From the NCBI GenBank assembly GCA_018806985.1, contig JADANN010000437.1, positions 2,196,501 through 2,260,500 of the forward strand: a stretch of DNA of 64,000 bases, written 5' to 3'. The notes beneath the pieces are model-generated. The model was not told where the DNA came from, made no database searches, and saw nothing but the letters and a program-made list of their open reading frames with translations. The DNA is from Angiostrongylus vasorum. Its lineage: Eukaryota; Nematoda; Chromadorea; Rhabditida; Metastrongylidae. Shown piece by piece: positions 11,631-25,600 of the stretch (positions are counted from its first letter, which is position 1; each line of letters begins with the position of its first letter). The translations under genes and the position numbers were made by a program.

Positions 11631-12049
11631 TTAAACAATTAACGACTAATGTACAACGTACGAAGAGGATAGAAGATCCAACCACTCGTCGTATTATTGC
11701 AGGATCTCAAATAATCGTAAACTACTATTATGGCTGAATTTCGCACACATCGCCGCGTTCAGAGATACAGTGATTCGAGTCGAATGCTCGCTAAACAGTC
11801 ATTTCACGCTATACAAAACACGAGCGACGTTTTACTTCACTCGATTCGAAACCGAAGACATATATGTCAAAAATTAACTATGCTGTGAACACTAGAATTG
11901 AAACAGCGCAGCGTTGAAGATAGCGATGCATTCGAAAGTAAGCTGCAAATTCCTAAAACTTAAACTTAGCACTACGCCAAAACACTAACCATTCATGCAG
12001 GGGTTAAAGGAAATTCGACTATTTTTTTAACAATAAAAGGAAATCTAAC

Positions 12050-12216
12050 GGGAGCAGATGGACGTGGAGAAACGCGAGGAGATGTAGCTGTCGTTGTAGT
12101 ATCGGATATGGTGGTGTCCAAGTGGGGTCTGGACGATGAGGACGGCATTTCCTCATGTTCGCTAACTGAAGGAATCACTCGGCCGCTAGTGATTACACCG
12201 TGTTCACCCCGACGGC
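12050..12216 (-). CDS. Ser/Thr/Pro-rich exon linked to the preceding exon
   Basis: The exon follows a strong pyrimidine tract (TTCTTCTTTTATAG) and reads RRGEHGVITSGRVIPSVSEH, then a Ser/Thr/Pro-rich linker (EMPSSSSRPHLDTTISDTTT and onward to SPRPSAP). The frame stays open to a TGA at 11993. The last 19 codons after CCC (12050) are T-rich and intron-like, and a GTTAGA donor sits there. I therefore favour splicing at 12050 in phase 0 to the UBC exon, which can be entered in phase 0 at ATAAAGCG. The alternative is a terminal exon 12216-11993, making a separate short gene. No known domain is visible. The linker looks disordered, as expected between an N-terminal region and a UBC fold. Confidence 0.55.
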
Positions 12217-12411
12217 CTATAAAAGAAGAAAGAAGTAACAGCCTTGTCCTCAATCTTCGTCTCGAACCCACTATAAAACCACTTTGAATAACAATGCAAA
12301 GACATTTTAATGTACAACAAAGCGATAAGGTGTTTATCGTTACTCGATCCCTGACTGCACACGACCACATCAAGCATCGCAGATAAGAATGAATCATGTA
12401 AAGGAGATATG

Positions 12412-12585
12412 ATTGTCGCTCTGGCCTACCAATGTATCAAATCAGTGTTCTTATCCGACCAAACCAGTCTGCTACCAATTCGCCAACACCATAGGGACGG
12501 GATGCCTTGCTATCCCGAGGCAACGGATCAAACCAAAAACTGCGTAGTGCAGGACATCTCTAACCACTGCATTACACGCATCCAC
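12412..12585 (-). repeat. SINE family A, head-containing fragment
   Basis: Minus-strand copy lacking the tail third. It faces the next copy (12624-12901) head to head with 38 bp between. It lies in the intron between the exons at 13215 and 12216. Confidence 0.65.
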
Positions 12586-12623
12586 AAAACCGTAGCAATT
12601 ACCACCTCCTTTAACAACCATAG

Positions 12624-12901
12624 GTACGTGTAGCGCAGTGGTCGAAGGCGCCCTGCAATGCACACGGGGTCGATTCCTACGCGCCAGGCCCATCAAGCTC
12701 TCCTTCCTTCTGGGGTCGGTAAATTGGTACCAGACTTGTCTGGGAGGATAGCAGAACTAACTCGACACATCGTTAGACCACCGCGAATCATTGTAAAGGC
12801 CAAATATGCACTCAATCACCTCCAAAAATGCTTAGTAAAGACGAGTAGATAGCGCATCCTTCACGGATAGATCGCCGCAGAAAGTTTTATATCCTTTTTT
12901 T
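12624..12901 (+). repeat. SINE family A copy, full length
   Basis: A-box TAGCGCAGTGG, B-box region GGGGTCGATTCC, complete body and TATATCCTTTTTT tail. Sits antisense within an intron of the UEV-like locus. Confidence 0.8.
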
Positions 12902-13214
12902 GACGACGGTAAGCACACGATCAATCTTGAACAGCAAATAGTATAAAAACAGAAGTATTCGCTATATACCCAGATTCCGAGTTCAGTTAGTTCAGCTACT
13001 TAAACCACATATGAGATGTACTGCATTCTCGTAAAAAGGAAAATATTGGTTAGGATTAAGTAAGGGAAGGAAAAGCTCATACACAGATGTAGCTTTTGCC
13101 GAATTGATTAGCAAACACATTAGCTTGATTCTACCACAAAACACTAGATACACATTCTTTCCTGAAATAAATGTCTTTCACAGAACTCTATCTAAAATGT
13201 AAAGATAAAGCCAC

Positions 13215-13375
13215 CTTGTCCAGGTTGAACAATTCGCGATGTCGTTTCGTCAACGAATCTCAGTAAATAAGCAGCTGCTTGCACGGGATCAGTAGTTGAA
13301 CGAACTAAAGCGTACGGTGAAAACGCCGGTTCATCAGATCTCGGGATTATTGGCATTAATGTCTGCACTATTTTC
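13215..13375 (-). CDS. Internal exon of unrecognised protein, probably upstream exon of the E2-variant gene
   Basis: The 161-nt exon follows a clean CTGATTTCAG acceptor and ends at a G|GTGGCT donor. It is open in only one frame (53 codons plus one base each side), reading KIVQTLMPIIPRSDEPAF and, further on, AAAYLLRFVDETTSRIVQPGQ. Codon use and composition are protein-like, unlike the flanking AT-rich sequence. It ends in phase 1, matching the next exon at 12216, which needs two bases to complete a glycine. I do not recognise the domain. Its position between rab-5 and the UBC exon, on the same strand, suggests it encodes the N-terminal region of the UEV-like protein. It could instead belong to a separate gene lying between them. 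The preceding exon should end in phase 2 and was not found with confidence. Confidence 0.6.
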
Positions 13376-13700
13376 CTGAAATCAGTAAGAATTAGGTCCA
13401 TATATCAGGATTTATGTACCATTACTTCCTTGGTGTGGAAAATCTAGATCATTACGGTAAGATACACCTCTCCCAGCCGGAAAACATTCAAAATGAATGA
13501 CAGGCAAACATATTCGACACGACCATAAAGTAAACAAGCGTATAAAACATGTTGAAGAAGTTCCAGTAACTGCCATATGAAGTGCAAAGAATATTTCAGC
13601 GGTTACGACATTTCACCGGTACACATTTATAACCAGCATCCCAGCAACCATCCCATCCTTCTCAAGTTTTTTTTTCAAATTGTATGGATTCATTCCTTAC

Positions 13701-13759
13701 AGTGCTGACCCGTCTATGCTCATGCGATGAGGTCGGTTTCATCAACAGAAACAGATTCC
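13701..13759 (-). other. Candidate small exon upstream of the UEV-like exons
   Basis: On the minus strand a GGTGTTTTCAG acceptor is followed by 59 nt open in one frame, with an internal ATG and the reading MKPTSSHEHRRVST, then a good ACT|GTAAGG donor. It would make a natural trans-spliced first exon, but it ends in phase 0 while the exon at 13375 needs phase 2. It may be chance, or an exon between the two may be missing. Confidence 0.25.
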
Positions 13760-13799
13760 CTGAAAACACCCAGAACACATTATATCTTGTTTCTTTAAA

Positions 13800-14060
13800 T
13801 TGTAGTTAACCCATTGACGGGTGATTGCAGATGGCACTGCTAGGTAGACAACCACCTGACAGACAGAAAGGCGAAACGAAGAAAACAGAACCCGCATGGT
13901 GTGATGGAGATCGTGTTAACCCCTGAACCGCTGGAAAGGGTACCAGTTGGCTCAGAGTTTTGCAGATATCTCTGCATCGTTATGGTTGTATTTCAAATAA
14001 AATCGTACCGTGGAAAATGTAGTAGGCAGCAAATAAAACGTTGTTGTAGTTACAGTCACT
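13800..14060. repeat. Family C copy
   Basis: Carries ATTGACGGGTGATTGCAGAT, GGCGAAACGAAG, GTGGAGATCGTGTTAACCCC and the terminal GATATCTCTGCATCGTTATG block found at the ends of the other family C copies. Confidence 0.6.
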
Positions 14061-14230
14061 AAAACTTTCTATCAGTAGCATTCCATCTGATGAGGATGCA
14101 CCGGAGATAACACCTAATTCGCGTCAAATAACACGAGTTCCTTGATAATGTAGATGAACTAGCAGTTAATCAATGAGTCAGTTGCTAACTTAATACACTT
14201 ATAAAACACACTTTGCTTTATAACTTTAAG

Positions 14231-14500
14231 GGGATAAAGAGATAAAGCTCTCAGTGTTGGTCAATCCCTGAGGGATGCGCCATGCATTCGACTTCACTAG
14301 TCATCGTTGGAGATGACTGAATGCATGTCTGGCCTTTATGACTGGTAGTGGCCTACCGATGTATTGAGCCAGCGCTGCTATCCTCCGAGAGAAGTCTGGT
14401 ACCAATACCTCGGAGGATGGAAGGCTTGGTAGGGCGGAGCGAGAGGATCGATGCCGTGTATATTTCAGGGCGCCTCCTACCACTGCGCTGCACGCGTCCA
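14231..14500 (-). repeat. SINE family A copy, full length
   Basis: Minus-strand copy from the GATAAAGAGATAAAGCTCTC tail to the head GACGCGTGCAGCGCAGTGG. A good A-box is visible. Confidence 0.8.
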
Positions 14501-14880
14501 TATGGTTCTAGTGTTACAACAATATTCCCTAAGATATTTTACTTCTAAACATATAGAAAAAAAATCGGCTTTATATTACTTGACAGTACCGCTCTCTGCA
14601 TGAAATCCCGCCTGCAAAATTGCTTCGCTGTACGAGATACGAACCTTTAAGAAGAAAAAAGCGGAAAAATGTCTAGCCGTCCATAAAAATTTGAACTTTA
14701 CAATTGCCAAAAAAAGGCAGTGCCACTAACTGGCAGAAACCTGTAGATCCTAATGGCTTTTTTCTCAGCTGATAAAGTTCACTACCGTTTAAGATGGGAT
14801 TCTCTGAAAATAACAGGTGGGAACTCTCTTCGGGCGCACATGATATGATGGGCATCGTGCTCAACTGTTGCCAGTCTAGG

Positions 14881-15107
14881 CAACTTCCTCAATCGAAACA
14901 CTCGGATTGAAAGTAATAATGTAGTACCAAGTGTTCTACTCGCTCTACTCACTACTAATTGGTGCTGACTTCCTCAAACAAAACAACCGGATTGGAACAA
15001 ACAATGTAGTACCAAGTGTTCTACTCGTTGCTGGCTTCCTCAAAGGAAACACAGTATTGAAATCGACGAAGCAGTACCAAGTGTTCTACCCGGTGTTACT
15101 TGGTGCT
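14881..15107 (+). repeat. Three imperfect tandem units of 65-86 bp
   Basis: Units begin at 14881, 14967 and 15032, each starting NNCTTCCTCAA and containing GTACCAAGTGTTCTAC. They lie between rab-5 and the UEV-like exons. No protein family is recognised. Confidence 0.7.
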
Positions 15108-15917
15108 AGTCAACTAGGTAAACTTTAACAATTGAATGTAGAAAATCTGCTCCGAAATAACGACGCCATAGACGTATGAGAATGACTACCATAAAATCAA
15201 AAAGAAAAGAAGAAATCATTAGAATTACTTTATATTAAAACATGCAGAAATATTTCACAAAAGGGATAACCATACACCCACTGACGTGAAATTGAAGCCG
15301 CACAGTAGTCGATGGCATAAATAATATGAACTGAGGGTAAGTCTACAGCATGACAAATGAAAAAAACGGTAAATAAATCGAAAACAAGTGAAGCTAATGA
15401 ATGGTGGGGGAAACGAAGACTAAAGACTAATTCTCAATGAATGAACCGTTACATGTCTTGCTGTTGAATAAGGAAAAAACACAATGGAGGAGAAAATGTT
15501 GTGTACAGAGAAAATTCGTGGATATTACATAAGAAGATGATTATAGGACTTGAAAATAGGACGTAGCACAACACTAGAATATCGTAGCACAGCACTAGAA
15601 TGTGAAGAGAAGGCGTCCGTCAAGGAAGAAGAAAAAGAACATATACAATATCGTATGTAAGCAAAAACATAGCGAAGACTGATGACTGAAAGGATGAGCC
15701 CGATAAATGGGAACTCAGAATATCACAACACCTCACATCGTACGCTAACGACAGACACACAGCGAAATATAGGGTCAATTTTCAATCAGAGAACTGAATT
15801 GCATTTGTAGTGGATTTCCGCTTTCCTCACTAGATGATGAAAAAACGATGAAGTAGTTCCTGTACGTATGCCGGCAGTGAAGACGCTAGGTGTGCTTTAC
15901 CTCATCCAAAAAGAACT

Positions 15918-18809
<2,892 letters not shown>

Positions 18810-18822
18810 ACCACTGCAAAAA
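18810..18822 (-). promoter_or_regulatory. Probable trans-splice acceptor of rab-5
   Basis: On the minus strand the sequence TTTTTGCAG ends at 18814, leaving a four-base 5' leader (TGGT) before the rab-5 ATG. Such short leaders after a 3' splice site are the usual mark of spliced-leader addition in nematodes. A 5'-UTR cis-intron would look the same. Confidence 0.55.
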
Positions 18823-20017
18823 GATCTTCCACTTCGATGGAGAAACAGATGCCTCCACTCGTCACAAAACATGTACGATCACATAAGACCACGAATCATA
18901 CGAATATACACTCTGCAGGACTGCAAGGACGGAATATCGAATCCAGAAAGTACTGGGATATTCCTAGACACTCTCAAACCGAAACCAACCAGGCCACAAC
19001 GATGACACAGGAATCCGTTCCGATTTCGCTGCGTATTGTGAGCAATTCACAATTTGCCCTGAGTATTAGCCGGTGCGGCCACACAAAAACAGGCCATTCC
19101 ATGCGAGACCTTTAGCAGCGTTTTATGCTTCACCTTAATCTTCGCAGAAATTACTGGTGTAGTTTTCTATTACATTGTTCGATTTCCTTTTCTTCATCGT
19201 CCAGTTGCAACTACTTTTTATGTACAACTAAAATTTATAAAGTGGACTTGACCTGAGTTGACACGAAGTAAGCTTGAAAGTGGGAGAGAAGCTTGACCGG
19301 GGTTTTCATAGGTTATTATAAGGTTCATTCTCTAGACCTCTATCACCGTCCACACAATATGAAGACCAAAAAACTACCTAAACTACACGAGGGAGTTTAG
19401 TTGAGGCTCATAAAATCTCTGAAGAAGTGCTGTTCTCTATGCTTTTGCTACAAAATTACTACTTATCGATTAGTACGGTTTTCATTCCTCAAGACAAGAA
19501 TTATCTGCTCGAAAACCGCTTTAAGTAAGGTTACCTTATATTCACGGATAAGTTAAGTTCGTTCAGGTTTAGTTAATCTATCTTGTATCATGGGACCCGA
19601 CATGTAGAGGTTTGAAGGCGTTACGAACTCATTGATAATTACATATTGATTATTGGCATCGATCTGCATATTAATTTATTGATATAAAGTGGTTTTAAGG
19701 CGACACAAGTCATCTTTACACTGATCATTTCCTAAGTTGTGTTAAGGTCATTGCACTTGTGTACTGTCGGCTTGAAAACGATGTCATTCAATCATTCAGG
19801 ACTAGTCCCAGAGACCGGTTTCCAATATACCTCGGGATACTTCTTGAGCTGACTAGAGCTCGCTATCACTTGTTCCTGAAATACTGGCTGATTTGACGTT
19901 TCGGCGGTTTTGACTTATACACACCCTTGACACATTGCTGTACAGAGACGCATCTTTAAAAATTTGGTGAATGTTCCCAACTTTTAGTGAAAATCCAATC
20001 CGTAAACCAAACCAAAC
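18815..20017. other. Intergenic region between divergent rab-5 and NMNAT genes (part)
   Basis: Presumed promoter space for rab-5 (leftward) and, with the stretch to 21482, for the NMNAT gene (rightward). No TATA-like or known motif is convincing. A partial hammerhead-like GAAACGTC stretch occurs on the minus strand near 19895-19905. Confidence 0.4.
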
Positions 20018-20385
20018 GGTTTACCACCTCATCGTGGCTGGGAGGTGTTCCTGTGTCTCGGACTGCGATGTTCAGTGAAGGGATTCATCCCGCCGGTAGG
20101 GTCTCCCAAGGTGAGGAGTCCGACGTTCCCATCAGGAAACCTAGCTAAGTGTAAACCTCTGCTAGGATTCACCACCGTCCTGGTATCAAACTAGTCGCAT
20201 GGTGACAAATCTCTCTCTCTAATGCACAAGGGTGCTCGTGGTGGTGACGACCTGAGGCAGACTTTGGCCAGGCTGACCCCGAGATTCGAAGGAACCACAA
20301 TGGCTAAACCAGCAAGACTTCGAAAAATGGAAAGTGTGCTGGGGCCCGCACAACCAGTGAAGACGGACTATCCAAGTAAGTGTAC
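20018..20385 (+). repeat. Repeat family D copy
   Basis: CCTCATCGTGGCTGGGAGGT to ACCAGTGAAGACGGACTATC. Colinear with the copies at 17447 and 29872, with scattered substitutions. Confidence 0.75.
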
Positions 20386-20754
20386 CAAATCAAAAACTTG
20401 AAAGGGATCTGCTTACAGGGTTTGTGTAAAGTTTCTATAGATTTTATTTGTCAATCTAGTGTTCGCTTTTTCAGTGAAAAAAAACTACATTTTCATTATT
20501 CCTACGAAGGTTAGAGGGAAATTGGTTTCTGGAATATTATCATGCTCTGTACTAGCTGATAGGGATACCGACTGCTGCAGGATGGATTTTCCGGAGAAAA
20601 ATAAACGGTTATCAGTGGACAGTCAGTATTAACAACCGTCCTGTATAAAAGAGCAATTCCGAATGGGACTACTTTATTCGGGCAGTGCTCCACTGGATTC
20701 GTCTTCATGCCATCACGATGATCCACATCGAAAGAAGGAACAACTATGGGCGAT

Positions 20755-20880
20755 CGACTCGGATCAATCGGCTCTGAAGAAGGCGAAAGCGCCGAAACGC
20801 TAGCCGACTAGAACATTTATGCCAACCTCGTGTTAGCTTATCAATGAAAGAATACACGATGATTAGTCATACCGAGGCCA
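20755..20880 (+). mobile_element. Terminal fragment of a Penelope-like element
   Basis: Contains a hammerhead-like motif followed by AACCTCGTGTTAGCTTATCA and ATGAAAGAATACACG, the same succession as at 54905-55010. Confidence 0.5.
20769..20806 (+). ncRNA. Hammerhead-ribozyme-like motif
   Basis: Stem I CGGCT/AGCCG (five pairs), core CTGAAGA, stem II GGCG-AAAG-CGCC, then GAAAC. The cleavage triplet reads GCT where related copies have GTC, so this copy may be inactive. Confidence 0.5.
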
Positions 20881-21060
20881 AATGAAACTCGGCTTTTGAA
20901 ATATTGTTACTTAAAAGCTTAAGGACTCCAGGTAAAATCCTCAAACAATAGATGGATCCACACATAAGAAGTTGGAAAACTTTCGTGAGTGATGGATGCG
21001 AGGAAATGAATCGAATGCGAGAAGTACTGGGATCCGCACAGAAGATGTGAAAGACGAGTT
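20880..21060 (+). repeat. Family B repeat, 3' half
   Basis: GACTCCAGGTAAAATCCTCA through GGATGCGAGG to CTGGGATCCGCAC, nearly identical to 30489-30597. Confidence 0.65.
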
Positions 21061-21473
21061 GTCTAGAAAAAAAGTTCATACCTTAACACTACCTTGTCAT
21101 TCAAATAGTAGTTTTCAAAATGTTGTTTAATCCGGTGGTAAACAAGCATCCGTAAAATTAGAGTGTGTCGGGTCCTGTGAAAAACAATCATGATCCATGA
21201 TAGTAGTTTAGTAATCCATAGTTTTATTCAGTTTTATCAATTCCACTTTGGCTAAATAGGAATGAGGAAAGCGCTACTATATGTGCTAAAAGTACGAAAA
21301 AAAACTGTTAAGGTAGCTTGAGACTAACATTCTTATCTACGGTATTATATAATCATAAAGTTTGTATTCTGTGGATGCTTCACTCTCTAAGAGTTCCTGT
21401 TTACACCTTGGTTTTTTGGCAGATTTATTCTAATTCTTTTAGATTTTGTGGCAACAATCTCAACATATGGATC

Positions 21474-21482
21474 ATCTTTCAG
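21474..21482 (+). promoter_or_regulatory. Acceptor directly before the NMNAT ATG (likely trans-splice site)
   Basis: CATCTTTCAG immediately precedes the ATG at 21483, leaving no cis-encoded leader. No upstream coding exon is recognisable, so spliced-leader addition is the simplest reading. Confidence 0.5.
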
Positions 21483-22184
21483 ATGTGGCGGTGGGAGGGT
21501 ACACAAAGAGTGATTTTGTTGGCATGCGGTTCGTTCAATCCACCAACCCTGATGCACTTGAGAATGATGGAGGTGGCACGAGATCATCTGGAGAAACAAC
21601 TGCACTGTACGGTCCTCGAAGGATTGTTGAGTCCAGTGGCGGACTCGTTCAATAAGCCGAATCTCGCGTCCGCTCATCACCGCCTTGCCATGGTAGAGGC
21701 AGCCACTGCACACTCGAAATGGCTTCGAGCTGATGGTTGGGAATGTAGGCAGAAATCATGGTCTCGGACCGTGTTGGTGCTCCAGCATCACCACCAGGAG
21801 GCACGAAGGAAACTGCAAAGCGACGTCCGTCTCGTTCTGGTGGTTGGTGGCGATGTAGTCGAGTCCTTTACGAGAGTGCTACCAAACGGTGATCCCCTCT
21901 GGCATCCGAGTGATGTTCGAGAGATCATCACAAAGTTCGGCCTTATCGTTATCCGACGTGAAGGTGCGGACCCAGTCAGGGCTCTACGATCCATTTCGTG
22001 TTTACGAGATGTTATAGATCAAGTGCTTATTCTTGCTGATGATATTTGTCCATGTAGTATTAGTTCTACGAATATACGAGCAGCTTTATCTGCTGGTAGA
22101 TCCATTATGTTTACAACTCCTTTCGCTGTTATTGACTACATTCAGAAAGCTGGTCTTTACACTAGTAATAATCGTTTCACTTAA
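21483..22184 (+). CDS. nmat-2: Nicotinamide/nicotinate mononucleotide adenylyltransferase, intronless
   Basis: Joins NMN (or NaMN) with ATP to form NAD (or NaAD), the last common step of NAD synthesis. The 233-residue product begins MWRWEGTQRVILLACGSFNP. It shows the nucleotidyltransferase signature GSFNPPTLMHLRMME (family GSFNPxTxxHLRxxE), a DGWE segment matching the family's WE substrate loop, VVGGDVVESF, and the C-terminal ATP-binding ISSTNIRAAL followed by VIDYIQKAGLY, as in animal NMNATs. The start was chosen at 21483 because it directly follows a CATCTTTCAG acceptor. The upstream in-frame extension has no similarity to the family. The coding region has no intron and is slightly shorter than human NMNAT1 or NMNAT3. 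It lies head-to-head with rab-5, 2.7 kb away. Two nmat genes exist in C. elegans, and the symbol nmat-2 rests on recalled synteny with rab-5. Confidence 0.93.
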   Translation: MWRWEGTQRVILLACGSFNPPTLMHLRMMEVARDHLEKQLHCTVLEGLLSPVADSFNKPNLASAHHRLAMVEAATAHSKWLRADGWECRQKSWSRTVLVLQHHHQEARRKLQSDVRLVLVVGGDVVESFTRVLPNGDPLWHPSDVREIITKFGLIVIRREGADPVRALRSISCLRDVIDQVLILADDICPCSISSTNIRAALSAGRSIMFTTPFAVIDYIQKAGLYTSNNRFT

Positions 22185-22684
22185 GCTTAAAAGTGGCATT
22201 TACCATTCTTTTTTTTTTACAGGGTTTTGGTTTATTCCAGACGTTGTATATGTTCCTATTTATTTATTAGGTCGAATGGACGAATCAGGTGTTTTAAGCT
22301 GTGGAGATTACTTATTTCTACTCGTTTGTTCATGTATTTCTTGCTAGTTCAAGTTCGTTCTATGTGATCTAACAAGAAATTGGGCATTTAAAGATAAATA
22401 TTGTCATGTATTTTACCATGGAAACGAAAGGATTCATTACCAATAAGATATCACGAAATGAAATGTCTCTAAGGATTTGTTGTGGTTTTGGGAGTGTGAA
22501 CTTTGCAAGATACTGGATGATGAATGCCTACTCTAAAAGATGTTCCCAACTGACCCATAAGACCCAAATCAGTAGACGTTAACCCTCGCACTACTCATCC
22601 TGGTTCTGTTATCCAGAACTTGTCCTCAGCTATGAAATAGTTATAGTGTACTGCATTGCTGTAAGGGAGTTCTTCTCTTGTTTC

Positions 22685-22692
22685 ATTTAGAG
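22685..22692 (+). promoter_or_regulatory. Acceptor two bases before the start codon of the PHACTR first exon
   Basis: TTGTTTCATTTAG ends at 22690 and the ATG begins at 22693. The site lies 506 bases after the NMNAT stop, compatible with a downstream operon cistron receiving a spliced leader. Confidence 0.45.
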
Positions 22693-25600
22693 ATGGAAGA
22701 AGACACTAGCAATGATGTTACTAGTTCGAATCCGGTATCAATCGTTGTTGAACTCATCGCTGACGGTGAGACCACGACTGAGACGAACGAAATCCGCGAA
22801 GGTATTCTTTGACATTTATCTTTTTCATTTATTTTTCTCTTTTCGCTATGTGGATCTCGAATTCGTTGTCGGTTTTCTTTTTAAACTATAAGTTTTCAAA
22901 TGTGTACCATGAAGACAGATAAGTCGTTGTAATGTTCGTGTTCGAATGATTCTTTCGAAATGTCGCGTCGCCTTGTCTCGCGGCCACCAATCACTGCAGT
23001 TTTTCTCTCAGTTGTCCTCACATTTTCGTTCTCGCTTCCATTCATCATTCCTTCATAGATCGTCGTAAAACGATAACCTTTGATCAGGTGTCGTAATAAT
23101 TCTTTAAAACCACAGGATGTTGTTTATGTTCCTGTCGTTCGCTTGCTCTTGCGGCCTTCGGATGGGGAACACAACTCCGAAACACGTGCAGTTTTGCCCT
23201 TCATTCTGGTACTGTAATCAGTCGTTAGTACTATGTGATACTTAGGACGATCTCACTATTAATCAGCTATCACCAGTATTCTCATTAATCATCGATTAAC
23301 TCGAACCAACATCAGTGAAATGTCCATTCTTCACTGTCTCATGCCAACTTTGCCAGCTGATTTACCGTGTCCTTTCAAGAGACACAAAAAAAAACCCTTC
23401 CGTTTCTTATATGAGGCACTTTATTATCAATGCTTTTAGTAAAGGGCATTCACTTGTTTGTTGCCCGCAGGGTTTGTGGCTGAATCGATCTCCAGAATAT
23501 CATTTGAATCCATATGAGCACATCCGTATATGTGCGCTTGAATAATATTCTGTGCATATGAGAAGTACAAACAAATCACACATCTGAGATAGATGGCCTA
23601 TCTTCGGAAACCACCTGCGCCTCAGGGTAAGTATGCGGTCGCGGGACTGTTTTGGTTCCCGATTCTCAAGTCTATACAGCACATATGCGACCTGTATTGA
23701 CTGCAGTTCGTATGCTGGCAGTGCCCACTTTCAAGTTGAAACCATCATATCTTGGCACATATCTAACTTTGTTATTTGTAATGAAAACAGTTCAACTCTG
23801 CGGTTCTTTCCCTACGAGGTCCATATTCTGTCGTTATACCGCAATGGAACTCTGATTTTCTAAAGCCAAAGAAACGCACTTTATCTTCTCTTTTGCGTCA
23901 GCGCTCATATTTCGAGAGCAGAAGTAATTTTAACAAGTGAGACTTTGTCCATTAGGACACATTTATATTTCATATGACACGACACCACATATCATGTTGT
24001 GCGCATCCCCACACTTCTTGCGTCGGGTTTGCATCCTCACGTTCACCTCCCACGAACGACTGTTAACTTTTTGCATGTGGATTCGGTTGCTGCTTTAGGC
24101 TTTTTCATCATCTTTATGAATGTCCTTAAATTCTGGTAGAGTCGATTCTCCCTGGAATCCTGGGAAACGATGTAGAGCGTTGCCACTTATGTTTGAGGGA
24201 GTGAGCATGTCCCAGTAGGAAGTTTTTTGAAATCTAGTTTTCATCCCGTTGGGAATTTCAATTTAAGACAAATTTAAATTCGAAATTATTCTATAAATTC
24301 TATTCATTCTATTCGTATTTCTTCTACATTCTATTCTATAAATATTCTGTAAGCCTATGTATTTCCGTGAGATGATAGATTGAGGCAATTCTATAACTTC
24401 ATGGAGTTCGGAACTTTTCTACTACCGTATTAATGGAGGGATTATCGTCTGTCATCGGCCTCGTCACGAATGTTGCAACCCCTCACTACATGCAGGGGGG
24501 CCACATGACCTCATGAGTTATTGGATCCGGGTACCCTCACGTGAGGGAGCCCTCTCGGATAGTTCATATGACTGTAAAACGAGAGTCTTTTTTCCTTTTA
24601 ATGGATTATTTATCTAAGTGCGGAGATTGTTCTACAGCTTCACGTACATATTCACACTCTTTCGTCGTCTTTTATTCCCTGTTCCGTCTGTTAGGCGTGC
24701 ACTGTTCACCGATTTACCTCCTTTTCCTATATTTAACATCTAGTTGCAAATAACTTGTCCATTATTGGGAAAAACAGAACATGCTGCTTGTTCGTACCAG
24801 GTATATATTGCCGGGTACCTTTTTTTTGCACCGAAGTATTACTTTGCCTTCATTTGCAAACGTTTTTTTCTAAAGAAATGTCACTTTCTAGCCTTGTAGG
24901 TCGTGAGTGTTCAAATTTTATCGAACTACATTTAAAATCAGTTCTGTACTCTATCCAGGTCTCGTATTTTAGTCTTGAGCATAATCACCCCAAGTAATGT
25001 GAAGTCTTCACCGAAGTGAACAGCATAAGTGTGAATAGCTTTTTTGTTACGGATTTACGGTCACAAAATTTTTTATCCACTTTTTTACTATCTGATTCTT
25101 GTTTCAAGCTTCTGTCCATGATGTTTTCCGACCTACGACAAATACCGATCCTCCTGACCAGTATAAAATTGCCTTGAAATCTCATTATACAGGTTAGTAA
25201 GGTAAAGGTTTAACCCAGATTGGTACAAATTTAATTTCTAAACCTGGCTTTCAACTCAGTTTACTACGTCTGTTATATGCATACGGAAAAGATCTTGGAT
25301 ACTCATACTACATACTACTGTTTGTACCGATTTTTTCATACACATTAGAGTTGATCTGTGTTAGAGAATGAGTAAAGATGTAGAAGCTGAAACACTTTTT
25401 TAATGAAGGGTTATTCGAACCTTCTTTGCGGTATCATTTTCTATACTCTGGATTTTTTTGTACTACTTGGCAAAAGAACTACCAAAAAATCCTTGCGCTA
25501 ACCTGTACCCTTTTTCAGTCTTATTCATCTTCAACAAATTATTGAACACGTAGAGTGTGAATCATCAGTTCTTGAGAAAAATTAGGCACTTTGGAACATA

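Noticed and set aside
14673..14864. Minus-strand frame with a TTTTCAG acceptor, considered as an upstream exon of the UEV-like gene
   Set aside because: The exon would end in phase 1 whereas the exon at 13375 needs phase 2, and no conserved sequence supports it.
25519..25585. TTTTTCAG acceptor followed by [16 protein letters not shown]
   Set aside because: Starts in a phase incompatible with the exon at 22801 and soon reaches a stop. Judged a chance match in AT-rich intron.
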